Assembly: GCA_028870845.1 (NCBI GenBank)
Contig: JAGWOR010000009.1
Span: 1-60,153, forward strand
Reading direction: 5' to 3'
From: Gammaproteobacteria bacterium
Lineage (GTDB): Bacteria; Pseudomonadota; Gammaproteobacteria; Natronospirales; REEB76
DNA: 60,153 nucleotides
In this document: positions 1-9,648 of the stretch, one piece after another
Layout: the number at the start of each line of letters is the position of its first letter
How positions within the stretch are numbered: the first letter of the stretch is position 1
Notes under the pieces: generated by a model
The model's database searches: none
The model's input: only the letters and a program-made list of their open reading frames with translations
What the model was told of the DNA's origin: nothing
Made by a program: the position numbers and the translations under genes

Positions 1-746
1 TTATCCTGCATTTTAGGCATGAATATTCCGAGCCGGTCTACTTCATAGCTTCTGCCAGTGGACATGACCTGGATCTTATGGTGGCGCTTAAGGCTGCCCT
101 GTACGATTCGCACAAGAGAAACGACGCCGACGAAATTGTCAAACCATGAATCAATAATCAATGCCTGTAATATGGCTTGTGGGTCACCAGCAGGCGATGG
201 AATACGCTGTATGATTTCTTCCAATAATTCAATCACCCCACTACCGGTTTTTGCGCTGACGCGCACGGCATTCCGCGCTTCGATGCCGATAATTTCCTCA
301 ATCTCACCGGAAACTTTTTGTGGATCTGCATTCGGTAAATCGATTTTGTTGATTACAGGCAATACCTCCAGGCCTTGTTCTAGAGCGGTATAGCAGTTGG
401 CCACACTTTGAGCCTCCACCCCTTGAGATGCATCCACTACCAGCAGTGCCCCCTCACAGGCAGCCAGTGATCGCGAGACCTCGTATGAAAAATCTACATG
501 GCCAGGGGTATCAATAATGTTGAGTTGGTATATCTCGCCATTTTTAGCTTCGTAATGCAGGGATACGCTTTGAGCCTTGATGGTAATACCCCTCTCGCGT
601 TCGATCGGGTTCGAATCCAGTACTTGATCTTCCATTTCACGTTCGGTTAGCCCTCCACAAATCTGGATAAACCTGTCGGCAAGCGTGGATTTGCCATGAT
701 CGATATGCGCGATGATGGAGAAATTACGGATATTCTTGAGCTGCAC
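1..746 (-). CDS. lepA: Elongation factor 4 (LepA), 5' part only
   Basis: Translational GTPase that acts on the ribosome (back-translocation or initiation-phase role). The first ~248 residues lie in the window and the gene runs off its left edge. Visible G-domain motifs are AHIDHGKST (G1, residues 13-21), the RGITI switch region near 52, DTPGH (G3, 79-83) and NKID (G4, 133-136). The start is a GTG giving [10 protein letters not shown]. It is the only usual start codon between an upstream in-frame stop and the conserved [11 protein letters not shown], and no clear Shine-Dalgarno precedes it. Gene order (rpoE-rseA-rseB, then lepA on the same strand) is typical of gammaproteobacteria. Identification is secure; the start is probable. 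Confidence 0.95.
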   Translation of the reverse strand, partial: MQLKNIRNFSIIAHIDHGKSTLADRFIQICGGLTEREMEDQVLDSNPIERERGITIKAQSVSLHYEAKNGEIYQLNIIDTPGHVDFSYEVSRSLAACEGALLVVDASQGVEAQSVANCYTALEQGLEVLPVINKIDLPNADPQKVSGEIEEIIGIEARNAVRVSAKTGSGVIELLEEIIQRIPSPAGDPQAILQALIIDSWFDNFVGVVSLVRIVQGSLKRHHKIQVMSTGRSYEVDRLGIFMPKMQD

Positions 747-916
747 TGTATGTCGATATGGTTGGGGAAGCGATTTTGAAGGTAATTATATGATAAATAC
801 AGGCGTTACTTGTTGTTAGCGTCCAGGAGATTCAATAAACCAGCGAGTTAAATATTCCATTGAACCAGATGCTGATTGATTTCAGCACAGCAAGCACAGG
901 TATCGGAGCATGGCAA

Positions 917-1162
917 TCAGGGCTGAGATTGCGCCAGGTAGTCTTCCAGCTTCGCGTTATCAAGTCTGCCCTGACAGATAACGGTATCGCCATACGCCAA
1001 TACCGGGACTATCCTGGAGTAACGGTCTCTCAAGCTCTGCTCCGAGTCCACATCCACCATAATCACACGCAAATCGCCTTCGAAATTGGCATTTATTTCA
1101 GCAAACATCTGTTCACAAAGATGGCAATTGTTACGGTAATAGAGTGTCAGTTCAACTGGCAT
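917..1162 (-). CDS. Glutaredoxin-like (DUF836 family) small thiol protein
   Basis: An 81-residue protein with a thioredoxin-fold start: a short beta strand (VELTLYYRN) leading into a CxxC active site, CHLC (C13, C16), then an acidic helix. Length and pattern match the glutaredoxin-like DUF836 family, small cytosolic proteins of uncertain redox role. It lies between rseB and lepA on the same strand, a place where such genes occur in other gammaproteobacteria. Its substrate cannot be told from sequence. Confidence 0.8.
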   Translation of the reverse strand: MPVELTLYYRNNCHLCEQMFAEINANFEGDLRVIMVDVDSEQSLRDRYSRIVPVLAYGDTVICQGRLDNAKLEDYLAQSQP

Positions 1163-1273
1163 AATTCACACCCATGTTCAACAAACAAAATGGCGGCCCT
1201 TGTACAGAATGCTTTGCATAGCAATATTCAGGCAGGGCCATGAATCAATCATTAACAGTTGCGAGCTTAGTAT

Positions 1274-1302
1274 CAAAAATATATTGGAATATATTATTTT
1301 TG
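1274..1302 (-). terminator. AT-rich inverted repeat at the rseB 3' end (possible weak terminator)
   Basis: A nearly perfect AT-only hairpin (CAAAAATATATT, loop GG, AATATATTATTTTTG) overlaps the rseB stop codon. Read on the minus strand it ends in a U run. The stem lacks GC pairs, so it would be a poor intrinsic terminator. This is a low-confidence call from sequence alone. Confidence 0.25.
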
Positions 1303-2298
1303 CTTCTGTAGTGATTGCGCTATGAGCTCGACAGTCTCAGGCGGCACCTCCCCCACAACGGTAACATCTTGGTCACCAATCCTGCGTCCGTAAGCATTTA
1401 TAGCTTCCATGTGTGATGGGCCGATCAACTGCTGATGGCCAGGTAGGTATTTTTCCACGAACACGGACACAGATGCCATGCCATCACTAAACACCAAGTG
1501 CCGCACTGGATCAGGTGTATCGGCCATACGCTGTATATCGTTCATGGATAAGGTAAATCCAGGCGGAAGTTCCGTGACTTTCCAGGGTACCTTTTCATCA
1601 GCACCCATCTGTTTCTCGATACCGCCTTGTATATTCCATACAAAGCCGGGTTTTAATTCCGTAGCTTTGAAAGCAGAATCGGGTATTGATTTTGGATAAG
1701 TTATTGAGGTAAACATCACCCTTTCTATCGGAATCCCAGCCTGAGTTAACAAATCCGATCGCAGAAGCATTCCATTATTTTCATCAAGCCATAAGCGAAA
1801 CCCATACCGATATTTATCGCGCGGTTCAATACTTATGATTTTACAAATGTTTCCAGCCACCCTGTCTTCGCCGAGATATTTAAACTTGTAATAGGCATTG
1901 AGTTTATTTTCGTGTATGACACTTGGCATTGGGCTGGGCAAATGCGCAGACGCGTATCGACGCTCAATAATCACCGAATGGCTTTCAGGAATAATCGATT
2001 TGACTTCCTTGTGATCGCGGATTACTTCTCGTTCCGGCCCGGTGAGTGAAACCAGCCTTTCCAAACCTCCGAAACGATCCGCCCTGTGGACAATCCACAT
2101 GGTTTCCATGCGATTTCCATGTATGTAGACGAAATTTCCCTGGTAATTAAGCGTACGCAGGGCCACATTCATCCGGTTCAGCCAGAATTCCGTGCTGTTG
2201 TTACTTGATGCCCCGTGGTCGTTGGAAGCCGCTGTCGCTGCAGGCGTGAGCATGGCCGCCAATATGAATGGCGGCAGCCAGCTGAACAATCGACTCAT
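1294..2298 (-). CDS. rseB: Sigma-E regulatory protein RseB/MucB
   Basis: Periplasmic protein that binds the anti-sigma factor RseA and shields it from DegS cleavage until mislocalised lipopolysaccharide or lipoprotein is sensed. The 334-residue product has a hydrophobic signal peptide (about 1-23, ending in an Ala-rich stretch), the lipoprotein-sensor-like large domain with GNFVYIHG near residue 55, and the smaller C-terminal domain from about 220. Its ATG overlaps the rseA stop by 4 bp, so the two are probably translationally coupled. The rseC and mucD genes that often follow are absent; a glutaredoxin-like gene follows instead. Confidence 0.93.
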   Translation of the reverse strand: MSRLFSWLPPFILAAMLTPAATAASNDHGASSNNSTEFWLNRMNVALRTLNYQGNFVYIHGNRMETMWIVHRADRFGGLERLVSLTGPEREVIRDHKEVKSIIPESHSVIIERRYASAHLPSPMPSVIHENKLNAYYKFKYLGEDRVAGNICKIISIEPRDKYRYGFRLWLDENNGMLLRSDLLTQAGIPIERVMFTSITYPKSIPDSAFKATELKPGFVWNIQGGIEKQMGADEKVPWKVTELPPGFTLSMNDIQRMADTPDPVRHLVFSDGMASVSVFVEKYLPGHQQLIGPSHMEAINAYGRRIGDQDVTVVGEVPPETVELIAQSLQKQK

Positions 2299-2924
2299 CT
2301 TTTATCCTGTTGATCCGGATTGTGCGATGTGTATGCCGCAGACCAGGTTGTCTGTGAGTATTGGTCTTGAGACATATAGAAGTAAGGCAGCATTCCCTGC
2401 TGTTCTATAGCAGTTGCGATTTCATTATGGTTTATGACGTAGTTGCTTAATCGTGCCTGGACCTCAGGCATGTTACCGTTCCACGCCGCGGCATTTGGCA
2501 TACCATAAGCAACATTCCTTGTTTGCGCATTTATCTGTGACGGTACAATCTCGGATGGAGCGGAGGCTGAAAGAATATGCGAGCCATTCAAATGGTGTAA
2601 GCTGACAATTACGACAAGGGCTACACACGCCGCAAGACCCGCACCGGCGACAGATTTACCAATCTGGCTGGCAAGTTTTGCTTCACGTGATTTCACACCT
2701 GCTGAATTGTCCGCAATCACCTTCATTACCCGATCAGCGAAGCCGCGCATATCTGCTTGCGGTAATGACTTCCGCATGGCTTCACCGACAAGATGATAGC
2801 GTTCCCAAGACAGGCATAAATGCTTATCCATCGAAAATCGCCGGATCAGCAGCTCATGCTCATCTGCTGGTAACTCATTGTCCACCAGCGCTGAAATTTG
2901 TTCCCGAAGTTTATCTGACATCAT
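2295..2924 (-). CDS. rseA: Anti-sigma-E factor RseA
   Basis: Inner-membrane anti-sigma factor that holds RpoE inactive and is destroyed stepwise by DegS, RseP and ClpXP during envelope stress. The 209-residue protein has the cytoplasmic sigma-binding domain (EQISALVDNELP at 8-19, then the SWERYHLVGEAMR helix near 39-51), one transmembrane segment at about 91-109 and a Gln/Asn-rich periplasmic domain that would bind RseB. It starts 18 bp after the rpoE stop. The matching site-2 protease gene rseP is in the same window at 45231-46595. Confidence 0.93.
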   Translation of the reverse strand: MMSDKLREQISALVDNELPADEHELLIRRFSMDKHLCLSWERYHLVGEAMRKSLPQADMRGFADRVMKVIADNSAGVKSREAKLASQIGKSVAGAGLAACVALVVIVSLHHLNGSHILSASAPSEIVPSQINAQTRNVAYGMPNAAAWNGNMPEVQARLSNYVINHNEIATAIEQQGMLPYFYMSQDQYSQTTWSAAYTSHNPDQQDKR

Positions 2925-2942
2925 AATGGATCAGTCCAACTC

Positions 2943-3557
2943 CTACCTGGAACTCAAAAGCGGTTGCAATTTTGAATCGATAGCTTCGCGTGCCCTGAAT
3001 ATCCTGGAACGTACTGTGCCCACAGGGCAAGACATTGATTGCGCGATTTCCTCATAACTCATGCCCTCGATCTCACGGAGAATAATCGCGGTACGCAGAT
3101 CTTCGGGCAAATCCTCGATGGCATGCTCAACTGTGTCCTGAATCTCCTGGGTAAGCAATAAGCGTTCCGGAGTATCCATGTCCTTCAAGCGCATCTGCAA
3201 ATCTGGCTGCTCCGGATCATTTATATCGACGCCGTGATCCAGGCCCCTGCGGGCCTCGGCAACCAAGTAATTCTTGGCTGTATTGATCGCTATCCGATAC
3301 AGCCAGGTATAAAAAGCACTCTCACCTCGAAACCCCGGAATCGCCCGATAGGCCTTGATGAAGGCCTCCTGTGAGACATCCAGTGCTTCGCTCGCATCAT
3401 GCACATAACGGGACACCAGTTTGATGATCTTATGCTGGTACTTACGTACCAGCGCATCAAAAGCGGCTCTATCGCCGCGCTGCACCCGTTCGACCAGCAT
3501 CTGGTCGGAATCGACCTTTTCCGGCCGAACCTCAATGACCGGCTTCGGTTTGTGCAT
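2943..3557 (-). CDS. rpoE: RNA polymerase sigma factor RpoE (sigma-E, ECF)
   Basis: Extracytoplasmic-stress sigma factor. At 204 residues it shows the ECF layout: region 2 (LVERVQRGD, then AFIKAYRAIPGFRGE and FYTWLYRIAINTAKNYLV) and region 4 (LREIEGMSYEEIAQSM then PVGTVRSRIFRAREAID). The likely start is the ATG at 3557 (MHKPKPVIEV). This gives about 13 residues more than the E. coli protein before LVERVQ, so a later start is possible. It heads rpoE-rseA-rseB, divergent from nadB, the usual arrangement. Confidence 0.96.
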   Translation of the reverse strand: MHKPKPVIEVRPEKVDSDQMLVERVQRGDRAAFDALVRKYQHKIIKLVSRYVHDASEALDVSQEAFIKAYRAIPGFRGESAFYTWLYRIAINTAKNYLVAEARRGLDHGVDINDPEQPDLQMRLKDMDTPERLLLTQEIQDTVEHAIEDLPEDLRTAIILREIEGMSYEEIAQSMSCPVGTVRSRIFRAREAIDSKLQPLLSSR

Positions 3558-3569
3558 ACGCTTGGCTCA

Positions 3570-3596
3570 TAAGACAGTTGATGGTGCGGTTAGTTC
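3570..3596 (-). promoter_or_regulatory. Candidate sigma-E-type promoter upstream of rpoE
   Basis: On the minus strand, GAACTA (3596-3591) is followed after exactly 16 bp by TCTTA (3574-3570). This resembles the sigma-E consensus GAACTT-N16-TCTGA, and autoregulation of rpoE is common. The predicted start of transcription is only a few bases before the ATG at 3557. That makes the site doubtful unless translation begins further downstream. Confidence 0.3.
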
Positions 3597-3688
3597 GCCA
3601 AATTACCCCTTTACGGGTATATTTTGCTGCCCTTTGGATCCGGTTCCTAGCGTACCTATTCTAACAGCCCTGGACTGGCCTGAGCAGC

Positions 3689-5338
3689 ATGCAACAGGAC
3701 CTTAAATTCGATACCCTTATCATCGGCAGTGGTGCCGCAGGGCTTACTTTGGCCTTGAGCCTGCCAGAGCACTTTCATATCGCCGTGGTCTCAAAAGGGG
3801 CCCTTTCCGAAGGCAGTACCCTGTACGCCCAGGGCGGGATATCTGCGGCTCTCGATAAAACGGATTCAACCGAGTCACATGTTGAAGACACGCTGAACGC
3901 TGGTGCCGGCCTGTGCCTGCCTGCCGCTGTCCGTTATGTGGTCGAACACGGGCCAGCCAGCATTCGATGGCTGATTTCACAAGGCGTAAAGTTCACCCGC
4001 GAAAATGGATCGAAGCCTGATGGAGGCTATCACCTGACACGTGAAGGCGGCCACAGCCACCGACGCGTGGTTCATGTTGATGATGTAACCGGCAGGGAAA
4101 TCCAAACAACATTGGAAAATGCCGTGCGCAACCGCAGCAACGTTACCCTTCTCGAACAACACATAGCCGTTGATCTTATCAACACAACCAAGCTGGGCCT
4201 GGCAGAGTCACATTGCTGCGGGGCTTACCTACTGAATCGGCATACTCAGCACGTGCGCACTGTCGGCGCAAGCCATGTCATCCTGGCTACCGGCGGGGCC
4301 AACAAGGTTTATCTATACACCACGAACCCGGACAGTTCCAGTGGTGACGGCATTGCCATGGCCTGGCGAGCGGGTTGCCGGATTGCCAACATGGAATTCA
4401 TGCAGTTCCATCCCACCTGCCTGTTCCATCCAGCTGCAAAGTCATTTCTGATCAGTGAAGCTGTTCGTGGCGAAGGCGGGAAGCTGCTGCTTCCAGACGG
4501 CAGCAGGTTCATGCAGAGGTTCGACAAACGCGCCGAACTGGCTCCACGCGACATCGTGGCCCGAGCCATTGACCATGAAATGAAGCGCCTGGGCTCCGAT
4601 CATGTGCTACTGGACATCAGTCATAAACCAAAAGACTTCATCCAGGAGCATTTTCCGATGATATATGCCCGCTGCCTGCATTATGGGTTCGATATGGCAA
4701 AAGGGCCGATACCGGTGGTGCCTGCTGCGCATTATACCTGCGGCGGAGTCATGACTGATTTGCATGGCCGCACGGATTTACCCGGTTTATATGCCATCGG
4801 GGAAACCGCATATACCGGTCTGCATGGCGCAAACCGCATGGCAAGCAACTCGCTGCTGGAATGCATCGTCATGGGAAGCGCCGCTGCACAGGATATTGCA
4901 GAAAACCATGGAATGGCGCGAAGCGCATCGCTTAAACTTCCGCCCTGGGACGAGAGTCGCGTTACAAATTCCGATGAAGAAGTTGTGGTATCCCACAATT
5001 GGAGCGAACTGCGGCACTTCATGTGGGACTACGTTGGCATCGTGCGCACAAATAAACGTTTAAAACGCGCCCTCAGCCGGGCAGACTTGCTACTGCATGA
5101 GATCGAGGAATATTACGGAAATTTCCGCGTGACCAGCGATTTGATCGAGTTGCGCAATTTAGCGCAGGTAGCAAAGCTGATTATCTGCTCTGCCATGCAA
5201 CGCAAGGAAAGCCGCGGTTTGCACTACACGCTTGATTACCCTGAAATGGACGATCGAATTGCACCGCAAAGTACCGTGCTGATGCCGCCTAATTTCGCCG
5301 CCAACCACCGGCCGGTAGATTGGAATCTAGCCAATTAA
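3689..5338 (+). CDS. nadB: L-aspartate oxidase NadB
   Basis: FAD enzyme that oxidises L-aspartate to iminoaspartate, the first step of de novo NAD synthesis with NadA. The 549-residue product has the dinucleotide-binding start IIGSGAAGL (11-19), the [12 protein letters not shown] flavoprotein motif, [14 protein letters not shown], the [12 protein letters not shown] active-site region and a helical C-terminal domain ending near [12 protein letters not shown]. These are the fumarate reductase/aspartate oxidase family hallmarks, in NadB rather than SdhA form. The ATG at 3689 fits family length. It is transcribed away from rpoE; nadA and nadC are not in the window. Confidence 0.96.
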   Translation: MQQDLKFDTLIIGSGAAGLTLALSLPEHFHIAVVSKGALSEGSTLYAQGGISAALDKTDSTESHVEDTLNAGAGLCLPAAVRYVVEHGPASIRWLISQGVKFTRENGSKPDGGYHLTREGGHSHRRVVHVDDVTGREIQTTLENAVRNRSNVTLLEQHIAVDLINTTKLGLAESHCCGAYLLNRHTQHVRTVGASHVILATGGANKVYLYTTNPDSSSGDGIAMAWRAGCRIANMEFMQFHPTCLFHPAAKSFLISEAVRGEGGKLLLPDGSRFMQRFDKRAELAPRDIVARAIDHEMKRLGSDHVLLDISHKPKDFIQEHFPMIYARCLHYGFDMAKGPIPVVPAAHYTCGGVMTDLHGRTDLPGLYAIGETAYTGLHGANRMASNSLLECIVMGSAAAQDIAENHGMARSASLKLPPWDESRVTNSDEEVVVSHNWSELRHFMWDYVGIVRTNKRLKRALSRADLLLHEIEEYYGNFRVTSDLIELRNLAQVAKLIICSAMQRKESRGLHYTLDYPEMDDRIAPQSTVLMPPNFAANHRPVDWNLAN

Positions 5339-5363
5339 CAAATAACCTGGCGTGCCATGATTA

Positions 5364-5789
5364 TCAGCCATCCGGGGATCCAAATTTCAGCATGATCCGC
5401 AGCCTGCGTAAGCCCTCCGCATAACAACTGTCACGGGCAAGCATTACAGCGCAGTGTTTGCCGTTGATAGCCCTGAAATGCGCAATCACGAACCAGCTTC
5501 CCAGGTGAGTTCCCGGAATTAGCCGTACTTCCATGTGACGGCCACGGTAATCGACAACCTGCCAGCCAGCTTCCGGCGACCAGCGCAGGCGCCTGGGCGT
5601 CCGTCGCCAGAAAATTACCATATTCCACATCAAGCTGCCGAGAACGGCAAGCAGCAATACCAGCCGGCCAAGTGGCGCCAATGGCAGCTGTACACACACA
5701 ACCGCAGCAGTTAAATGGATGGCTAATAGCAGCGCCGCTATCAGGCGCGATGGCCGGATTTCAAGATCCAGTGGTTCTACGCAATGCAT
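5364..5789 (-). CDS. YgfX/CptA-like membrane protein
   Basis: A ~141-residue protein with two adjacent hydrophobic segments near the N-terminus (about 15-58, separated by a short Pro-containing turn) and a soluble C-terminal half with paired Arg/Trp. This is the layout of the YgfX (CptA) family, which is almost always encoded directly after sdhE, as here. The reading frame overlaps the end of sdhE by about 29 bp. An ATG at 5789 is chosen; a GTG nine bases upstream is possible. YgfX has been called the toxin partner of SdhE, but a flavinylation-linked or envelope role is equally open. Confidence 0.75.
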   Translation of the reverse strand: MHCVEPLDLEIRPSRLIAALLLAIHLTAAVVCVQLPLAPLGRLVLLLAVLGSLMWNMVIFWRRTPRRLRWSPEAGWQVVDYRGRHMEVRLIPGTHLGSWFVIAHFRAINGKHCAVMLARDSCYAEGLRRLRIMLKFGSPDG

Positions 5790-6003
5790 CGATGACACAA
5801 CGCTGCTGCTCGTTTGCCGGGGAAATCTGGCCCATGATAATCGCTAGCAGTTGTGGGTCAGGCAATTCCAGTAAATCAGCGAATGCCTGTTGTTCAGCGG
5901 CCAGCGCTTGGCTGTATCTGTTATTGAGATAATTCTCCAATAACACATCCAGTTCTTTCGTACCGCGCCGGCATTGCCAGCGGAGACGCGACATCTCAGT
6001 CAT
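5761..6003 (-). CDS. sdhE: Succinate dehydrogenase flavinylation factor SdhE (SDHAF2 family)
   Basis: A small (80 aa) helical assembly factor that promotes covalent attachment of FAD to SdhA. It has the conserved WQCRRGTKELD segment near residues 9-19, containing the RGxxE core used to contact SdhA, followed by an acidic helix (FADLLELPDPQLLAII). It lies 68 bp after sdhB on the same strand, so the cofactor factor is made with its client enzyme. Family and role are well supported by motif and context. Confidence 0.9.
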   Translation of the reverse strand: MTEMSRLRWQCRRGTKELDVLLENYLNNRYSQALAAEQQAFADLLELPDPQLLAIIMGQISPANEQQRCVIDALRRTTGS

Positions 6004-6071
6004 TACGATTGATTCATATTGATGGCCACAAAGTCACCATGTTCTCAGCCGGTGATATCGGCCGTGAAACG

Positions 6072-6851
6072 CTAATGCTCCCTCTCTGCCAGCAGCTGTT
6101 TGATCTCGCCAATGGATTTGGCGGGATTCAGCCCCTTGGGACACGTGCGCGTGCAGTTCATGATGGTATGGCAGCGATACAACTTGAATGGATCCTGCAG
6201 GTCATCCAGGCGTTCGCCAGTTGTTTCGTCACGGCTGTCTGCAATCCACCTGTAGGCTTGTAACAGCAGGGCCGGACCAAGATAGCGCTCAGAATTCCAC
6301 CAGTAACTTGGGCAGGCAGTCGAACAGCAGGCGCATAAAATGCATTCATACAGGCCATCGAGCTTCGCTCGTTCCTGTTTCGATTGCAGCCGCTCCCGGT
6401 CAGGGGCGGGAGATTGGGTACGAATCCATGGCTTGATGGAAGCGTACTGGGCAAAAAAATGCGTCAGGTCAGGCACCAGGTCTTTTATCACCGGCATATG
6501 CGGCAGTGGATATATCTTCACATCGTCCTTGATGTCCTTGATGTCGTGCGTGCAGGCTAAGGTGTTGGTTCCGTCGATATTCATGGCGCATGAACCGCAG
6601 ACCCCTTCGCGGCAGGAACGCCTTAATGTGAGTGTGGCATCAATTTCGTTTTTGATCTTCAGCAACGCATCCAGCACCATGGGTCCGCATTTATCCATGT
6701 CAATTTCATAGATATCCATGCGGGGATTGTCGCCACTGTCGGGATCGTAACGGTAAACGTGAAAGCGCTTAATATTCCTGGCGGCTTCCGGGGCTTTCCA
6801 GATCTTGCCCTGCTTGATTCTTGAATTTGGAGGTAGTCTGAATTCAGCCAT
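6072..6851 (-). CDS. sdhB: Succinate dehydrogenase iron-sulfur subunit SdhB
   Basis: Electron-transfer subunit of complex II. The 259-residue protein has all three cluster sites: [2Fe-2S] ligands C80, C85, C88 and C100; [4Fe-4S] ligands C170, C173, C176 with C180; and [3Fe-4S] ligands C227, C233, C237. The YWWN segment after C180 provides the quinone-site tryptophan. A GAGG Shine-Dalgarno lies 8 nt before the ATG. The gene follows sdhA by 14 bp in the order C-D-A-B-E. Confidence 0.97.
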   Translation of the reverse strand: MAEFRLPPNSRIKQGKIWKAPEAARNIKRFHVYRYDPDSGDNPRMDIYEIDMDKCGPMVLDALLKIKNEIDATLTLRRSCREGVCGSCAMNIDGTNTLACTHDIKDIKDDVKIYPLPHMPVIKDLVPDLTHFFAQYASIKPWIRTQSPAPDRERLQSKQERAKLDGLYECILCACCSTACPSYWWNSERYLGPALLLQAYRWIADSRDETTGERLDDLQDPFKLYRCHTIMNCTRTCPKGLNPAKSIGEIKQLLAEREH

Positions 6852-6865
6852 GCTTGCAACCTCAG

Positions 6866-8653
6866 TCAGTAAACGCGCTTTTTGGGGGGGAATGGCTCGA
6901 TTTCCTTGGATAGCGTGTAGGCATGCACCGGCCGGTAATCAATCCTGACATCGGCGTGATCATCCATCCACACGAGCGAGTGCTTCATCCAGTTCTTATC
7001 ATCGCGCTCGGGGTAATCCTCGCGTGCATGGGCGCCGCGGCTCTCAGTACGGTTGATAGCGCCGGCCATGGTCGCCGTGGCACAGCCCAGCAAATTCGCA
7101 AGCTCGAGGGTCTCGGCCAGATCGCTGTTCCAGATCAAAGACCTGTCGCTTACCCTGACATTGGCAAACGAATCATAAACGGCCTTCAGGCGCTTTCTGC
7201 CCTCCTCAAGGGTTTTGCCGGTGCGGAACACAGCTGCGTCTGACTGCATGAGCTTCTGCATGCGCATGCGGATTTCAGCGGTCGGTTCGGTGCCCGAGGC
7301 ATGGCGCAGTTTATCGAAGCGCGCGATAACCTTGTCACTGGCCGCCTTGGGCACGGCCCGTGATGTATTTCCGGGTTTGACTGTTTGTGCGCAGCGCCAT
7401 GCTGCGGAGCGGCCAAAAACAACCAGATCCAGCAAAGAATTGGATCCCAAGCGATTGGCTCCATGCACCGACACGCAGGCGGCCTCGCCAATCGCCATCA
7501 GACCCGGTACAACCGAATCAGGGTTGCCGTCCTTCAGTGTCATCGCCTCTCCTTGGTAATTGGTAGGGACTCCGCCCATGTTGTAGTGCACGGTCGGCAA
7601 CACAGGGATCGGCTGTTTGAGCACATCAACCCCAGCAAAAATGCGCGCGGTCTCAGCGATTCCGGGCAGACGCTCGTGGATCACTTCGGGACCGAGATGC
7701 TGCAGGTTCAGAAGTATGTGATCTTTGTCGGCACCGACGCCGCGTCCTTCCCGGATCTCTATCGTCATGGCGCGGGAGACAACATCGCGGGAAGCCAGGT
7801 CTTTGGCATGCGGCGCATAGCGTTCCATGAAGCGTTCGCCCTGGGAATTGGTCAAATAGCCACCCTCACCGCGCACCCCTTCAGTGATCAGACAACCGGC
7901 GCCATAGATGCCGGTGGGATGGAATTGCACGAACTCCATGTCCTGAAGCGGCAGTCCGGCACGCAAAACCATGCCGTTGCCGTCTCCGGTACAAGTGTGG
8001 GCTGAAGTGCAGGAAAAATAGGCGCGCCCGTAGCCGCCGGTAGCCAGGATGGTCTGCTGTGCCAGGAACCGGTGCAGGGTCCCGGTTGCCAGATCCCAGG
8101 CGATCAGGCCTCGGCAATTGCCGTCTTCCATCAGCAAATCCAGCGCAAAATACTCATAATAAAATTCAGCATTGTGCTTCAAGCTCTGCTGATAAAGCGC
8201 GTGCAACATGGCATGACCGGTACGGTCTGCCGCCGCGCAGGTTCGGTGCGCAATGCCTTCGCCAAAATGCGTGGTCATACCGCCAAACGGCCTTTGGTAG
8301 ATCCTGCCTTCTTCGGTACGGGAAAACGGCACACCGAAATGTTCCAGCTCGATGACCGCTGGCACCGCTTCGCGCGTCATATACTCGATTGCGTCCTGGT
8401 CACCTAGATAGTCGCCGCCTTTGACCGTGTCGTACATATGCCAGCGCCAGTCATCTTCCCCCATGTTGCCCAATGAGGCGCTGATCCCGCCTTGGGCCGC
8501 TACCGTATGGCTGCGCGTGGGATAAACCTTGGTGATATTGGCGGTGGCAAGGCCGGCCTGGGCAAGTCCCAAAGTGGCTCGCAAACCGGCACCTCCTGCC
8601 CCCACTACCACCACGTCGTAAACATGGTCAACAAGCTTGTAGCTATCCGCCAT
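6866..8653 (-). CDS. sdhA: Succinate dehydrogenase flavoprotein subunit SdhA
   Basis: Catalytic subunit of complex II that oxidises succinate to fumarate. About 595 residues, with the VGAGGAG FAD fold near 17-23, the SHTVAAQGG motif whose His (about 49) carries the covalent [16 protein letters not shown], and the C-terminal [14 protein letters not shown]. The start is the ATG at 8653 (MADSYKLVD), because GGAGG sits 8 nt upstream. An in-frame upstream ATG at 8674 would overlap the end of sdhD. SdhE, encoded downstream, is its expected flavinylation factor. Confidence 0.97.
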   Translation of the reverse strand: MADSYKLVDHVYDVVVVGAGGAGLRATLGLAQAGLATANITKVYPTRSHTVAAQGGISASLGNMGEDDWRWHMYDTVKGGDYLGDQDAIEYMTREAVPAVIELEHFGVPFSRTEEGRIYQRPFGGMTTHFGEGIAHRTCAAADRTGHAMLHALYQQSLKHNAEFYYEYFALDLLMEDGNCRGLIAWDLATGTLHRFLAQQTILATGGYGRAYFSCTSAHTCTGDGNGMVLRAGLPLQDMEFVQFHPTGIYGAGCLITEGVRGEGGYLTNSQGERFMERYAPHAKDLASRDVVSRAMTIEIREGRGVGADKDHILLNLQHLGPEVIHERLPGIAETARIFAGVDVLKQPIPVLPTVHYNMGGVPTNYQGEAMTLKDGNPDSVVPGLMAIGEAACVSVHGANRLGSNSLLDLVVFGRSAAWRCAQTVKPGNTSRAVPKAASDKVIARFDKLRHASGTEPTAEIRMRMQKLMQSDAAVFRTGKTLEEGRKRLKAVYDSFANVRVSDRSLIWNSDLAETLELANLLGCATATMAGAINRTESRGAHAREDYPERDDKNWMKHSLVWMDDHADVRIDYRPVHAYTLSKEIEPFPPKKRVY

Positions 8654-8657
8654 CGAA

Positions 8658-9038
8658 TCAGCCTCCGAAGGCAATACGCAAAACGGAAAATATGCCGGCT
8701 GCTGCCAGTGAAATACATGCGAACCTGACTGATAACAGAGCAGAAACCTTCACCCATTCATTGTGGATGTAATCTTCCAGCACCATCTGCAAACCGAGAT
8801 AGGCATGGTAGAAAAGCGCCGTCAGCATCAATACGAGCAGTACGGCATTTATTGGTGAATGCAGCCAGTTCAGCACACTGACATAATCTGCACGCATATA
8901 GAACATCATTGATGCTGTAAACCACAATACCAACGGAATCAGTGCCAGTGCGCTGATACGTTGTGCCAGCCAGTGATCGGTGCCACATCTTGCCGATCCA
9001 AGCCCGCGGGCCCGGCCCAGGGGAGTACGGAAATTCAC
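8658..9038 (-). CDS. sdhD: Succinate dehydrogenase membrane anchor SdhD
   Basis: Small membrane subunit that anchors complex II and helps bind heme b and quinone. The 126-residue reading [16 protein letters not shown] starts at a GTG that overlaps the sdhC stop codon (GTGA); a longer reading from 9104 would lie inside sdhC and lacks family similarity. Three transmembrane segments are seen at about 29-48, 63-86 and 98-120. H78 in FYHAYLG is the likely heme ligand. Confidence 0.92.
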   Translation of the reverse strand: MNFRTPLGRARGLGSARCGTDHWLAQRISALALIPLVLWFTASMMFYMRADYVSVLNWLHSPINAVLLVLMLTALFYHAYLGLQMVLEDYIHNEWVKVSALLSVRFACISLAAAGIFSVLRIAFGG

Positions 9039-9430
9039 GTGCCACCCCCGTGTTGATAGACAAACAGTATGGCCAGCAAGGTCATCAGGCCACTGATGAT
9101 CCATACGCTGAAACCACTGATATACATGCTTCTGATTTCAAAGCCCTTGCCCGCATCCCAGAACAGATGGCGGATGCCATTGCAGAGATGGTAAAAAAGA
9201 CTGAAACACCAGCTCCACATAAGCAGCTGTCCAAGCCAGCTCGCGAACAGCACTTGTGCTGAAGCATATGCATCAGGGCCAAAGCCCGCGGCAATTAACC
9301 AGTAAACCAGCGCCAAAGCCCCCAGGCTGAGCCACACGCCGGTCAGACGGTGCAGTATCGACATCACCATGCTGATCTGCCAGCGGTAAATGCCGATATG
9401 CGGCGACGTGGGGCGGTTGTCAGCGGCCAT
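9035..9430 (-). CDS. sdhC: Succinate dehydrogenase cytochrome b556 subunit SdhC
   Basis: Membrane anchor of complex II. The 131-residue protein has the conserved start RPTSPHIGIYRW, the ILHRLTGVWLSLG segment (26-38) with the quinone-site Ser/Arg region, three hydrophobic helices, and YHLCNGIRHLFWD (80-92), whose first His is the probable heme b ligand. The TGA stop overlaps the sdhD GTG by 4 bp, so coupled translation is expected. A tiny SDHAF4-like gene precedes it by 44 bp on the same strand. Confidence 0.95.
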   Translation of the reverse strand: MAADNRPTSPHIGIYRWQISMVMSILHRLTGVWLSLGALALVYWLIAAGFGPDAYASAQVLFASWLGQLLMWSWCFSLFYHLCNGIRHLFWDAGKGFEIRSMYISGFSVWIISGLMTLLAILFVYQHGGGT

Positions 9431-9474
9431 AGGCGCACCTCGCTGCGGTGGAAATAGCAGCCCTGATTGCTGGC

Positions 9475-9648
9475 TTAAAAATCAATGCAGCGCCCAGCCT
9501 TTTCCCAATCACCATAACGTGTAGGCTCCAGGCCCCTGGGCCCGCCGATTTCCTGGGGCTTGGCTGGCGGTTGCGGCTTGTCCACCGCTTGTGCCGGCGG
9601 CTCTGGTTTCCTGGGATTGGTTACGCACGGGGACTTATTATTTGACAT
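9475..9648 (-). CDS. SDHAF4-like (DUF1674) small protein at the head of the sdh operon
   Basis: A 57-residue ORF below the usual length cut-off. The first ~32 residues are Pro/Lys-rich and low-complexity. The last ~25 hold EIGGPRGLEPTRYGDWEKAG, ending RCIDF, a close match to the conserved C-terminal signature of DUF1674/SDHAF4, GG-(x)GxEPTRYGDWE-(x)G-(x)DF. In mitochondria SDHAF4 binds flavinylated SDHA and helps its joining to SDHB. Its position 44 bp before sdhC on the same strand supports that role here. The ATG at 9648 is the only start that covers the conserved part with a plausible length. Confidence 0.85.
   Translation of the reverse strand: MSNNKSPCVTNPRKPEPPAQAVDKPQPPAKPQEIGGPRGLEPTRYGDWEKAGRCIDF

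Noticed and set aside
860-1243. A 127-codon plus-strand frame over the glutaredoxin-like gene
   Set aside because: The minus strand has a CxxC thioredoxin-fold protein in the same place; the plus frame has no family features.
1163-1293. Search for a tRNA or small RNA in the gap between rseB and the glutaredoxin-like gene
   Set aside because: No cloverleaf or strong stem other than the AT-rich repeat at the rseB stop.
7385-8005. A 206-codon plus-strand frame opposite sdhA
   Set aside because: It lies wholly inside the conserved SdhA coding region and shows no motif of its own.
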